The translations under genes and the position numbers were made by a program. From Bdellovibrionales bacterium (GTDB lineage: Bacteria > Bdellovibrionota > UBA2428): 37,419 nt of DNA. Shown here in pieces: positions 16,406 through 24,366 of the stretch (position 1 is its first letter; each line of letters opens with the position of its first letter). The stretch is taken from contig JAFEAR010000128.1 in assembly GCA_018266335.1 (NCBI GenBank), forward strand, positions 1-37,419, given 5' to 3'. The notes under the pieces are model-generated. The model had not been told where the DNA came from and did no database searches. It worked only from the letters and a program-made list of their open reading frames with translations.

Positions 16406-16673
16406 GGACCTTAAAACCTTTCATGGCGAACTCGCTCACGATGACGAGCGCATCGCCAAGCTTACCGCCCGTAACTACCGCGGCATAGAAAACATCCAAT
16501 CCAAGGAACCCGAAGAAATTATCGGCAAGCCCATCGATCCACGCGACCGCAAACTCATCATGGCGCTCGTTCAAGGTTCGGGTCTTGGTGTCGCGATACT
16601 CATTCTATCCGCACCCGTGCTCCAAGACATGGATCCTAAAAAAGTTCGTCGCCCCGCCGACAGCGGAATCTAA
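16392..16673 (+). CDS. Probable C-terminal part of the preceding gene in another frame
   Basis: This 93-residue ORF starts at a GTG without a ribosome-binding site and overlaps the preceding gene by 14 bases. The frame is open upstream to 16362, where it reads PVDYDIF before the GTG. Joined to the preceding frame at about 16370, it gives LKGAG-VDYDIFAVNLDKD. It contains an acidic, helical segment, then one hydrophobic stretch (LIMALVQGSGLGVAILILSAPVL) near its end, so the product would have a C-terminal membrane anchor. A single lost base would explain the break. It ends convergently with the yceI-like gene, sharing two stop-codon bases. If it is a separate gene, its function is unknown. Confidence 0.5.
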   Translation: MNLDKDLKTFHGELAHDDERIAKLTARNYRGIENIQSKEPEEIIGKPIDPRDRKLIMALVQGSGLGVAILILSAPVLQDMDPKKVRRPADSGI

Positions 16674-17155
16674 TTTTTGGTCAAAATGGGCAATAGAACC
16701 AGGAGCCGAACGTCGTCGTCCACGCTAGCGCCATGGAACGAGGGAGACTGAATTTTGAAGTCCGAAATTTTTAAATTTACGGTTGCCTCCAACTGAAAGC
16801 CCCGAACTCGGTAAGTGCCGCTCACCGGCTGATCCACGCCGTGCACATTGAGCGTGGCCTTAAACCGTCCTTGCTCTGCCACAAAATCACGTAAGCTCGC
16901 CTCGGGATACTTTTCCGCCTCGAGGTAGTTGGTCACCAAGTGGTAGTCGCGCAGCGAAATTCCGGTTCGCAAATTAGCTACCTTTAGTCGCACGTTCTCA
17001 ACTAGGTACGTGTCGCCCTGCGCCCGCGCCGTACCCTGGAGATAATCGCTGCGCGCCACAAAGTAACCGACCGGATAAGTTTGCAGAGTCAGCTCGACTG
17101 TACCAGCCTGAGCAAATCCGGCAATCAGCAGCAAACAATAGAAAGTCGATTTCAT
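16670..17155 (-). CDS. YceI-like periplasmic lipid/isoprenoid-binding protein
   Basis: This 161-residue protein begins with a signal peptide (MKSTFYCLLL, cut near AQA/GTV) and then shows the YceI beta-barrel pattern: a strand-rich fold with FKATLNVHGVDQPVSGTY, EATVNLKISDF and a final DDVRLLVLLP. Family members bind polyisoprenoids such as quinones in the periplasm. The upstream extension of the frame lacks a signal peptide and was rejected. ATG 17155 has AAGGA six bases upstream and overlaps the stop of the preceding gene as ATGA. It is the last gene of the long operon that begins with the NFACT gene. A role with the neighbouring cytochrome-porin is suggested by position only. Confidence 0.85.
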   Translation of the reverse strand: MKSTFYCLLLIAGFAQAGTVELTLQTYPVGYFVARSDYLQGTARAQGDTYLVENVRLKVANLRTGISLRDYHLVTNYLEAEKYPEASLRDFVAEQGRFKATLNVHGVDQPVSGTYRVRGFQLEATVNLKISDFKIQSPSFHGASVDDDVRLLVLLPILTKN

Positions 17156-17970
17156 CGGAAATCCTTGTTGATGGCGAAGTACCATAAATAATCGGAGAAC
17201 GATCCGATCCATCCGAAACGCTGCGAAAATGACCAAGAACCACGTTCAAAGCGTGTTTCCAAGAGCGCCCCCGGCATGTACCGAATGGTTTCGCCCACCG
17301 TACTGTTATCGGGCTCGGGCCACAGAGCAACTCGCACCGCGAGGGGCAAATAAATCCCTAACCCTACGGACGTTGCCTCGGGGCGCCAGAGCGCTTCGGG
17401 ACCCGCAATGAGAGCAAACACATTATGATTACGTTGCGAATAGCTCAAACTCGATCCGGCATCGCGCGCCGTCACATTGGCTTTGGCAAACGCCAAACAA
17501 CCGGTAAAACCCAAATCAAAATCGTGCAAACGAACCAAATAGCCGTCTCCGGGACACACTCCCAGCGTTTCGGCGCGCAATTTAGTCACGTTGCCCGAAG
17601 AGTCCGTGTAATCGAAAGTCTCTTGCCAAGAAATCAGTCCCACCGACAGATGCCATCCGGAGTAGGTTTTTTCGTCGCGCTCAATTTCCTCCGCAGACTT
17701 GGCGAACATGCATTTCCAGGAAGCCGCAAAAAAATCTTCCGAGCCCGGCATCTGAAACAACACGATGTCCGGTTTATCCTGGGGCCGAGTTCCCTTTACC
17801 TGAGTGCCTTCGGGAATAATTTGATCGTAGGAATGCCATTCTTCCCGCCAACGCCAGCGCGTCTTCACGGGGCAATTCGAACGCTCCACGGTATAGGTGC
17901 CCGTCACCCGAGTTATACCTGCATACGCAGACGAAGCAGAAAAGAGCGCTAGCCAAAAGCCTAGAACCAT
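17152..17970 (-). CDS. Exported protein of unknown function
   Basis: This 272-residue protein has a signal peptide (MVLGFWLALFSASSAYA) and no recognised domain. Mature features are paired cysteines (NCPVK, WKCMF, GVCPG, TGCLAF) and an aromatic, beta-rich body. The C-terminal half has repeated short strands ending LWYFAINKDFR and could be a small beta-barrel. ATG 17970 is favoured over the upstream part of the frame by the signal peptide and by AAGGTGG before it. Its start overlaps the end of the cytochrome-porin gene by ten bases, and its stop overlaps the YceI start (ATGA), so all three are coupled. Its function is probably tied to these two neighbours. Confidence 0.75.
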   Translation of the reverse strand: MVLGFWLALFSASSAYAGITRVTGTYTVERSNCPVKTRWRWREEWHSYDQIIPEGTQVKGTRPQDKPDIVLFQMPGSEDFFAASWKCMFAKSAEEIERDEKTYSGWHLSVGLISWQETFDYTDSSGNVTKLRAETLGVCPGDGYLVRLHDFDLGFTGCLAFAKANVTARDAGSSLSYSQRNHNVFALIAGPEALWRPEATSVGLGIYLPLAVRVALWPEPDNSTVGETIRYMPGALLETRFERGSWSFSQRFGWIGSFSDYLWYFAINKDFR

Positions 17971-19091
17971 AGGGCCACCTTCGATAGAAGGTCCACATCG
18001 TCCGATTCGACCCGTGGCGCCCCAAACCAACGCGTGAAGCGTAAATCAACTCTCAGCTCGAGACGCTGAAAAGGCAGATACTGCAGACCAGGCGCAATCC
18101 GAAACTGCCGCACCGAAGGGCCAAAGGCTTGCTCCGAAAAATACTCACTCGTGAAGAGCCAGTGCAAGCCACGAGTAAGGCGATTTGTAGTTTGAATATA
18201 AAGATAGTTACCGAGCTCGGATTGACTCTCGCCCGCAAGTTGTCCACGCACGAATCCAAGCTCCGCCAACAGACTCGATCCAAAGGTACTACCCACCCGC
18301 GTAAAGAGCCCCCCCATCCAGCGTGACGACTCGTTTTGCGTTCCGTAGTAACCCGAAGCTCCGAAGCGCACGCGCTCAGCAAACTCGTATTCGGCACTCA
18401 CCGCCGCCCCTCGAGTGCGTTCTTGATCGGGCAACGCCACGTTGCCCAGAAAAGCTTGAAGCCCTGCATCGAGTTTGGAGGTGGCATAGTGAGCCACCAC
18501 GCCGTGGGTTTGATCGTTTTCTCCGAGCCCCAAACGCGCCCGAGAAACCGCATTGCGAGTGTCCAAACGCAAGCCGTAAATGACGTCCATAAACCCCGCA
18601 TAGAGGCGAAACTCTCGCCAGGGCTGAATGGCAAGGTAGTGCTCACGGCTCACGAAGTGAGTCCGAGGATAGCCACTTGCAACGGGATCGGCATTGTACC
18701 CCGCCGTTACCGACGCCCACAAAAAACGGGCCGGCTTGGAACTAAGAGAAAAGTCTAGTCGTTCATTTTGCCAAGCATCGCCCTGCCCAATGCCCCGATA
18801 ACTCAGCTGAGGCTGGAACCATTCGGGCATTTCCACCGACCCCAAAAAATTCGAATTGCGGGCCAAAACTTCGTCGGAGGCCGTAAGGGCAAAAAAAGGC
18901 TGAGCCGAAATCGCCGCGGCGTCTACCGCTCGCGCGTAATTGTTGACCGGCCCCCCGCCGTAAGCGTTAAAATGACACTGCAGGCAACTGCTGTGCCCAT
19001 AGCCTATGTACTCCGCGTAAGCGGCGGCTGAGCGAGACCAACCAACCGTTGCCAGTAGGACCCCGACTAAAATTTTGGGAAGCAACTTCAT
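17961..19091 (-). CDS. Cytochrome c-porin fusion (single CxxCH plus beta-barrel)
   Basis: This 376-residue exported protein has a signal peptide (cut around SAAAYA) and one heme c motif, C36-L-Q-C39-H40, within a short domain of about 25 residues (YGHSSCLQCHFNAYGGGP). About 290 residues of alternating beta strands follow, ending in Phe, as in outer-membrane barrels. The order is that of Cyc2-type fused cytochrome-porins, which carry electrons across the outer membrane, but the heme-site sequence differs from the Cyc2 type known to me. A distal heme ligand was not identified. The start ATG is three bases after the stop of the small beta-barrel gene. Electron transfer is inferred from architecture. 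Confidence 0.8.
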   Translation of the reverse strand: MKLLPKILVGVLLATVGWSRSAAAYAEYIGYGHSSCLQCHFNAYGGGPVNNYARAVDAAAISAQPFFALTASDEVLARNSNFLGSVEMPEWFQPQLSYRGIGQGDAWQNERLDFSLSSKPARFLWASVTAGYNADPVASGYPRTHFVSREHYLAIQPWREFRLYAGFMDVIYGLRLDTRNAVSRARLGLGENDQTHGVVAHYATSKLDAGLQAFLGNVALPDQERTRGAAVSAEYEFAERVRFGASGYYGTQNESSRWMGGLFTRVGSTFGSSLLAELGFVRGQLAGESQSELGNYLYIQTTNRLTRGLHWLFTSEYFSEQAFGPSVRQFRIAPGLQYLPFQRLELRVDLRFTRWFGAPRVESDDVDLLSKVALWF

Positions 19092-19094
19092 CGC

Positions 19095-19577
19095 TCAGTA
19101 AATAAAACGCATGCCCGCGCCAAAGAAGAGACTGCTCGTTTCATTCAGGACTAGTTGACCGCGAGCTTCAGCTTTAAAGGCCAAACTGGGAGTGAGGGCA
19201 AATAGGTAGTCCGCCGTTCCAAGCAACAACGCACTTGTTTTGGTGGACCCTCCGTCGATCTGCAAGTTTTGCCAACCCACGCCACCCGCTAACTCCAAGG
19301 GCTCCAAAAACCAACGCGCCTCCAGCGCGTATTGAGTTGCATCGCTCGCCTTATCGCCCTTGGAAATAGAAAACGACTGATCCACCCCTAAACCCACTCC
19401 AAGATTGTCCGTAGGACAATATCCCAGCACGCCGCCCACCTGAAGTTTGGATTCCTGTTTGGACTGTGCACGAGAACCCAGCACGGCCTCGAAATAAATA
19501 TCGTCACGATCGGCGGCCCTTACCGGCAAGCAAATGAGGCCGGCCAAACAAGCAAAGACAAGCGCGCGCAACGACAT
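19095..19577 (-). CDS. Small outer-membrane beta-barrel protein
   Basis: This 160-residue protein has a signal peptide (MSLRALVFACLAG, cut near PVRA/ADRD) and then about eight amphipathic strands, ending in GAGMRFIY with an aromatic last residue. The size fits an eight-stranded OmpA/OmpW-like barrel. The frame extends much further upstream inside glpX antisense-free sequence, but only ATG 19577, just after the glpX stop (AAGGA directly before), gives a signal peptide. It is followed after three bases by the cytochrome-porin gene. Whether it forms a complex with that protein is unknown. Confidence 0.7.
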   Translation of the reverse strand: MSLRALVFACLAGLICLPVRAADRDDIYFEAVLGSRAQSKQESKLQVGGVLGYCPTDNLGVGLGVDQSFSISKGDKASDATQYALEARWFLEPLELAGGVGWQNLQIDGGSTKTSALLLGTADYLFALTPSLAFKAEARGQLVLNETSSLFFGAGMRFIY

Positions 19578-19581
19578 GTCC

Positions 19582-20547
19582 TTAATTGCCCATGCCAGGT
19601 TTAGTTTCGAACACATGCGTAGCGTGAATTTCGCGCACGGTTCCGGTCTGACTACGCATAACGATGGAGTGAGTGGTGCAGCCGCCACCGGTAAAGTTAA
19701 CTCCGCGGAGCCAAGCGCCATCGGTCACGCCCGTAGCGCAGAACATAACGTTGCCCCGAGCAAGTTCCTCGATACGGTAAACTCGCTCCAGATCTTTAAC
19801 GCCCATTTTCTTGGCCCGCTCTTTTTCGTTTTCATTGCGCCACATGAGTTTGCCAATGAAGTCGCCGCCCAGGCAACGCAGGGCCGCGGCCGCAATCACT
19901 CCCTCGGGAGCGCCGCCCGACCCGAGCAGCACGTCGACACCGGTGGCGGGATTGCAGGTGGAAATGGCCGCCGAAACGTCGCCATCGCGGATGAGCCGCA
20001 CACGGCAGCCCGTGGCGCGCACGCGCGCGATAAGATCCTTGTGCCGATCACGATCCAGAATGGTGACCGTGACATCGTCGAGCCGCTTCTTCTTGGCCAG
20101 CGCAACCGTTTTAAGAATTTCGCTCGTCGACATTTCGTAGTGAATTTTTCCCCGACACTCGGGACCCACGGCAATTTTATCCATGTAAGTGTCCGGTGCG
20201 TGCAGGAAGCAACCTTCGTCGGCCACGGCGATAACCGAAATAGAATCGTAGTAACCCGTAGCACAGAGGTCCGTACCCTCGAGCGGATCCAGAGCCAAAT
20301 CAACGCGGTAACTTTCCGTCTTACGGAGCCCAACCTTCTCGCCAATGTAGAGCATAGGGGCTTCATCGCGCTCGCCTTCGCCGATAACCACGGTGGCGCT
20401 CACATCGATGGAATCCATCGCACGGCGCATGGCATCGACGGCTGCTTGGTCGGCGGCATCTTTATTGCCACGACCCATGAGCCGGGCCGAGGCCATTGCG
20501 GCAGCTTCAGTAACCCGTACAAATTCGAGCGCTAAGTTACGATCCAT
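19582..20547 (-). CDS. glpX: Fructose-1,6-bisphosphatase class II, GlpX
   Basis: GlpX removes the C1 phosphate from fructose-1,6-bisphosphate in gluconeogenesis, using Mn2+ or Mg2+. The 321-residue protein is full length and shows the family motifs GEGERDEAPM (metal/active site), LDPLEGTDLCA and the GSGGAPEGVIAAAAL segment. Its ATG shares one base with the mutS2 stop (TGATG), and a possible envelope gene follows after four bases, so it lies in the middle of a long operon of unrelated-looking functions. As sole gluconeogenic phosphatase seen here, it fits growth on amino acids (inference). Identification is certain. Confidence 0.97.
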   Translation of the reverse strand: MDRNLALEFVRVTEAAAMASARLMGRGNKDAADQAAVDAMRRAMDSIDVSATVVIGEGERDEAPMLYIGEKVGLRKTESYRVDLALDPLEGTDLCATGYYDSISVIAVADEGCFLHAPDTYMDKIAVGPECRGKIHYEMSTSEILKTVALAKKKRLDDVTVTILDRDRHKDLIARVRATGCRVRLIRDGDVSAAISTCNPATGVDVLLGSGGAPEGVIAAAALRCLGGDFIGKLMWRNENEKERAKKMGVKDLERVYRIEELARGNVMFCATGVTDGAWLRGVNFTGGGCTTHSIVMRSQTGTVREIHATHVFETKPGMGN

Positions 20548-23039
20548 CAGTTTCTCCGTTCAATGATTGTTACGCCGTCGCCGCCCTCGCCGGGCCAAGT
20601 GCCCGACCGATAGACAACATCTCCACGTTCCTTGGTTAGATAGTTGCGAATACTATCCTTCAAACGATCCGATCCGTGACCATGAATGCAGGTGATGACC
20701 GCATTCTCGTTCCGAAACAATTCGTTGAGCTGCTGCTCAATGCGCCGCATGGCTTCTTCCACTGGCTTACCGCGTACATCGCAAATTAAATTGCCACCGC
20801 CCGATCCACCACTTGGCGTGAGCTTAACGGGCGTTACGGCCTTGTCGTGCCGATCGCGCGCCAAGGCATTGGCCGAGCGATGGGCCGTAAAGGCACGCAC
20901 CCGATCGGCGGGCGGCTTGCGTAAACGGCTACGAATGACTCGCGTTTTAAGCTCCCCCACTTGCACGAGCACGACGGCCCGCGGGGAAGTGAGGTCCTTA
21001 GGAACTTCCAGAATCGTGCCCAATCCCAGGCCTTCGATTTCGAGTACGGCGTCCGGCACGATGTCCGCATCCGCAACGGGCGGCAAGAAGCCTTCGCCCT
21101 TGCGCGCACCTTCGATCACATTGCGCACGGACTCCGCAGCATCGGACAGTTTGGTAAAGAGGGCCGGCGCATTGCTGCCCCCTTCGCCCTGCGTAGCGGA
21201 CTTCACCGACTTCGAGAGTTCGTCCCGCAGCGCACCAAAGTTTTTGAGCACTTCGCGTGCCTCGGCCGCGAGGCCTTCACGCTGTTTAGCTTCGTACTCG
21301 GCAATTTTTTCGCGCAGTCGGCGCGAATCGTCCTCGACCCGCCGCTTGCTATCGAGGAGCTCGCGCTCCTTGATTTCGAAACTATCGCGGGCGCGCTCCA
21401 AACGGGTGATGGCCTGAGTCATGTCGTGCGACACTTCGCCGCGCAGGGCTCGAGCGCGCGTAATCAAATCGCTCGGCAGGCCCATTTGCTCCGCAGCCTC
21501 GAGCGCCGAAGATTCGCCCGGGATATCGAGCATGACTTCGTAGGTGGGCGAGCGCGTGGTGCGATCAAAAGCCATGGCGGCAATGCGCACACGCTCATCG
21601 CTCATGGCGAAATGCTTGAGGCCCCGGTAGTGCGTGGTCACAAAGAACGAAACTTCTTTTTCGAGGAAGTGTTCTAGAATGGCCTGCGCTAGGGGCTCGC
21701 CCTCTTCGGGCGAAGTGCCCGTGGCAATTTCGTCGATGAGCACCAAGTCGCCCAGTTCTGCGTCGTCCAAAATAGTTTTGAGCGCCGCCAGGTGCGCCGA
21801 GAAAGTAGACAAATTGCGCTCTAAATTTTGGTCATCGCCAATATCGGCGGCCAAGCCACCTAACTCGGACGGCAACGAAACCGACTCCGCCGGAATAGGG
21901 AGTCCCGCCCAGGCCAAACACACCGCGCAGCCCACGCTCTTCAGGAGCACCGTCTTGCCACCCGTGTTGGGTCCCGAAAGCACCAAACCCTTTTTCCAAG
22001 ACAGAGAGTTCGAAACGACTTTACGTCGCAAACTCAGCGTGGGGTGACGGAGTTTAGTGAAAGTCGGCTCACCGTTTTTTACCCACTCGGCACTCACGGC
22101 CTTGCCGTCCCAAGCCCCCACGAGGTCGGCGGCCGCAGCGAGCAAATCGGCCTTGGCTAAAATAGCTTGGTTCTTGCGCAGCGAAGGAGCGAAAGGTTTG
22201 GTGTCTTCCACCACCCGCGCCAGAATGCGTTCGATTTCCTTTTGAATTTCTTTTTCGACGATCTTGAGTTGGTTGTTCGAATCGACGACTTCCTGCGGTT
22301 CAATGAACACCGTAGCTTCGGTGGCCGATACGTCGTGAATAATGCCGGGCACGCGCGCGCGGAAGCTGGTCTTTACGGGCACCACGTAGCGACCATCGCG
22401 CACGGTTACATAGGTGTCCTGCATCACTTCGCCGAGTTTGGGGTTGTGCAGATAATCGCGGAGCGTGTCCTGAATTTCTTTATGGAACTGCAGCGCTAGT
22501 TTACGGAGCGCGCGCAAATCCTCGGACGCCGAGTCCGCAATTTCTCCCTTGGAATCGAGCAGCGGGAACTGTTTGCGGCTCCAATCGTCCAGCAGGTCAA
22601 TGCCCTCGAGCACGCCGAGCAGCGAAGCCGCCTGCGTGCCCGCATAGCGTTGCAAGTAATGGTGCAGACCCTGCGAAGCCCGGTGCGCGCGCACCAACGT
22701 GCCGAATTCTTCCACGTTGATCGTACCGGAGCGTTCGATGCGCCGAAGAATATCCGCCACGTCGGGAATATCGCTCAGGGGAAGATTGCGCTGCGTGTCC
22801 GCCACCAAGCGGGCTAAATCTAAAATGGCCTGGGATTGTTTGTGGGCGGCCGCGGGTTTTAGTTTGCCCGGTACCCAGTTAAGGCAAAAATCGCGACCAA
22901 ACGAAGTCTTGGCCCGTTCCGCGAGACTCACTTGCAACGAGCGCCACTCGAGGACCTCTAAAGTCCGGCGACTGACCCGAAACGAAGTAGCTTCACCACC
23001 CATGGGAGGGATCGTACAACAGGGACCCCTAAAGGTCAC
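20547..23039 (-). CDS. mutS2: MutS2 ATPase with Smr domain
   Basis: This MutS-family ATPase lacks the mismatch-binding domain. It has a core with Walker A GPNTGGKT, Walker B LVLIDEIATGTSPEEGEPLAQAI and the TTHYRGLKHFA motif, a long charged coiled-coil (about 520-620) and a C-terminal Smr endonuclease-like domain with CDVRG and IHGHGSDRLK. MutS2 was first linked to suppressing recombination. In Bacillus subtilis it also recognises collided ribosomes and splits them for quality control. GTG 23039 overlaps the upstream stop as GTGA and has GGAG just before; ATG 23003 is an alternative with no ribosome-binding site. Length is 830 residues (818 from the ATG). The tight coupling to an RqcH-like gene supports a ribosomal role here. 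Confidence 0.95.
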   Translation of the reverse strand: MTFRGPCCTIPPMGGEATSFRVSRRTLEVLEWRSLQVSLAERAKTSFGRDFCLNWVPGKLKPAAAHKQSQAILDLARLVADTQRNLPLSDIPDVADILRRIERSGTINVEEFGTLVRAHRASQGLHHYLQRYAGTQAASLLGVLEGIDLLDDWSRKQFPLLDSKGEIADSASEDLRALRKLALQFHKEIQDTLRDYLHNPKLGEVMQDTYVTVRDGRYVVPVKTSFRARVPGIIHDVSATEATVFIEPQEVVDSNNQLKIVEKEIQKEIERILARVVEDTKPFAPSLRKNQAILAKADLLAAAADLVGAWDGKAVSAEWVKNGEPTFTKLRHPTLSLRRKVVSNSLSWKKGLVLSGPNTGGKTVLLKSVGCAVCLAWAGLPIPAESVSLPSELGGLAADIGDDQNLERNLSTFSAHLAALKTILDDAELGDLVLIDEIATGTSPEEGEPLAQAILEHFLEKEVSFFVTTHYRGLKHFAMSDERVRIAAMAFDRTTRSPTYEVMLDIPGESSALEAAEQMGLPSDLITRARALRGEVSHDMTQAITRLERARDSFEIKERELLDSKRRVEDDSRRLREKIAEYEAKQREGLAAEAREVLKNFGALRDELSKSVKSATQGEGGSNAPALFTKLSDAAESVRNVIEGARKGEGFLPPVADADIVPDAVLEIEGLGLGTILEVPKDLTSPRAVVLVQVGELKTRVIRSRLRKPPADRVRAFTAHRSANALARDRHDKAVTPVKLTPSGGSGGGNLICDVRGKPVEEAMRRIEQQLNELFRNENAVITCIHGHGSDRLKDSIRNYLTKERGDVVYRSGTWPGEGGDGVTIIERRN

Positions 23040-24325
23040 CCGCTCCGCTTTAAGATGAGTTTCTCGAAGGCTTCGTCCAGACGCACCGAGCGAGTTTCGG
23101 AGCGCAGAATTTCTACCTTACCGGCCGCCGAGCGAATGCGCCGCAGATTGCGCCGCTCCGTGTAGTCCACCACAGCTCGGCCCGATTTTGCCGCCGGGGA
23201 ATTGATCAAAGCCAATTGGCAACCCACACGCAGCATATCCTCTGAAGCTTCGGCCTTGGCCCCGAAACTGGGCTGGCCGCGCGGAATCCACACGTGCGAT
23301 CCGCTCCCACCACGCACGTGAAACCAGAGGTCCCGATCCCGCGCCTGACGGAACAACTCGTCGTTCTCGGTCGCACTGCGCCCCACGCGGGCCCACAGCT
23401 GAGGCAGCACCTCGACCCACGCCCCCGGTTTCTTGCGCGGCTTCGTGGGCGGCGTTGCGAAATCGGGAGTGCCCCCCGCGGCTAACGGTCTAGAGGACTG
23501 CGGTGCGCTCACGGGCCCCACGCGCTCCATTTTTGCTAGGCGAGCGCGCCCGCCACTCGCACGCCGCAGACGTCGTTGCCGCTCATGAAAAATTTTATCG
23601 AGCGCCGCGCGCGTCGAAGGGGCTGCGAACGAGGGCCAGCGTCCGGCCGCAATTTCTTCCTCGCAGAGGGCACGATCCTCGGGGCTGAGTCGTTCGGGAT
23701 TTTTCCACAGAGAGGGATCCGCCGCCAAACGTAAGCACAGGGGGCCAAAGCGCCCCAACCAAGTTTCGGCCTCCTGAATGTCGCGCTGAATGTTGGCGAG
23801 GAGCTTGGCGTGCTTCTTTTGTTCGGGCGTAGCCACGGGCGCCGGCGCTCCGGCAGCTTTCGCGCGGGGAGAGTCCATTGCGGGCGCTTGCTCGTGCGCA
23901 ATGGGGGCCAGTGTGAGCTGAGCGCGATAAGGCTTGCGCTCGGGTACCTCCAGGAGAAGCTCGAGGCTATGCCCCTTCCCGGCCGATAAATGGGCCCGGA
24001 GGCCAGGCGTTTCAAAGTTTAAACGGAGGGATTGAGCGGTCCCCTCCACCGAAGTCAGACGTTGCCCCAGGAAATGGGCCTTCAGGTAGAGCACCACTGG
24101 ATGACTGGAGGGAGCCAGTTTTTGCTGACTTTTCGCCCACATAAGAGTGCCCGAGGGCCCCTGGCCAAACCAAATGAAGCCGGGTTTGGGGTAGAGATCG
24201 AGCCCCAACCACCAAGCGTGCTCAAAGCGGACCGCTTTGACAGCCTGCAGCTTAAAAGCACCAACGAAGTCACTGACATCTTGCGTCAAAGCCTCAAATT
24301 GGTTATGAAACTCACCTTGGCTCAT
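23036..24325 (-). CDS. NFACT-domain protein (RqcH/NEMF-like)
   Basis: This 429-residue protein belongs to the Rqc2/RqcH family (fibronectin-binding-like, NFACT). The N-terminal half resembles NFACT-N but is short and degenerate. A Lys/Arg-rich helical hairpin follows (about 170-275). The C-terminal NFACT-R (DUF814) domain (about 315-420) has the hallmark NDELFRQARDRDLWFHVRG then GSHVWIPRG. RqcH binds stalled large ribosomal subunits and adds alanine tails to the nascent chain. At 429 residues it lacks about 140 compared with typical RqcH (about 570), so tail synthesis is uncertain. The gene opens the operon, divergent from the PilZ gene, and its stop overlaps the mutS2 GTG (GTGA). Confidence 0.9.
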   Translation of the reverse strand: MSQGEFHNQFEALTQDVSDFVGAFKLQAVKAVRFEHAWWLGLDLYPKPGFIWFGQGPSGTLMWAKSQQKLAPSSHPVVLYLKAHFLGQRLTSVEGTAQSLRLNFETPGLRAHLSAGKGHSLELLLEVPERKPYRAQLTLAPIAHEQAPAMDSPRAKAAGAPAPVATPEQKKHAKLLANIQRDIQEAETWLGRFGPLCLRLAADPSLWKNPERLSPEDRALCEEEIAAGRWPSFAAPSTRAALDKIFHERQRRLRRASGGRARLAKMERVGPVSAPQSSRPLAAGGTPDFATPPTKPRKKPGAWVEVLPQLWARVGRSATENDELFRQARDRDLWFHVRGGSGSHVWIPRGQPSFGAKAEASEDMLRVGCQLALINSPAAKSGRAVVDYTERRNLRRIRSAAGKVEILRSETRSVRLDEAFEKLILKRSG

Positions 24326-24366
24326 AAGCCTTGCACCGATCGCCCTCGAAGGAGTTAAACCAAGCT

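Noticed and set aside
19534..20535. 333-codon plus-strand ORF opposite glpX
   Set aside because: It is the complement of a conserved enzyme and has no ribosome-binding site or domain.
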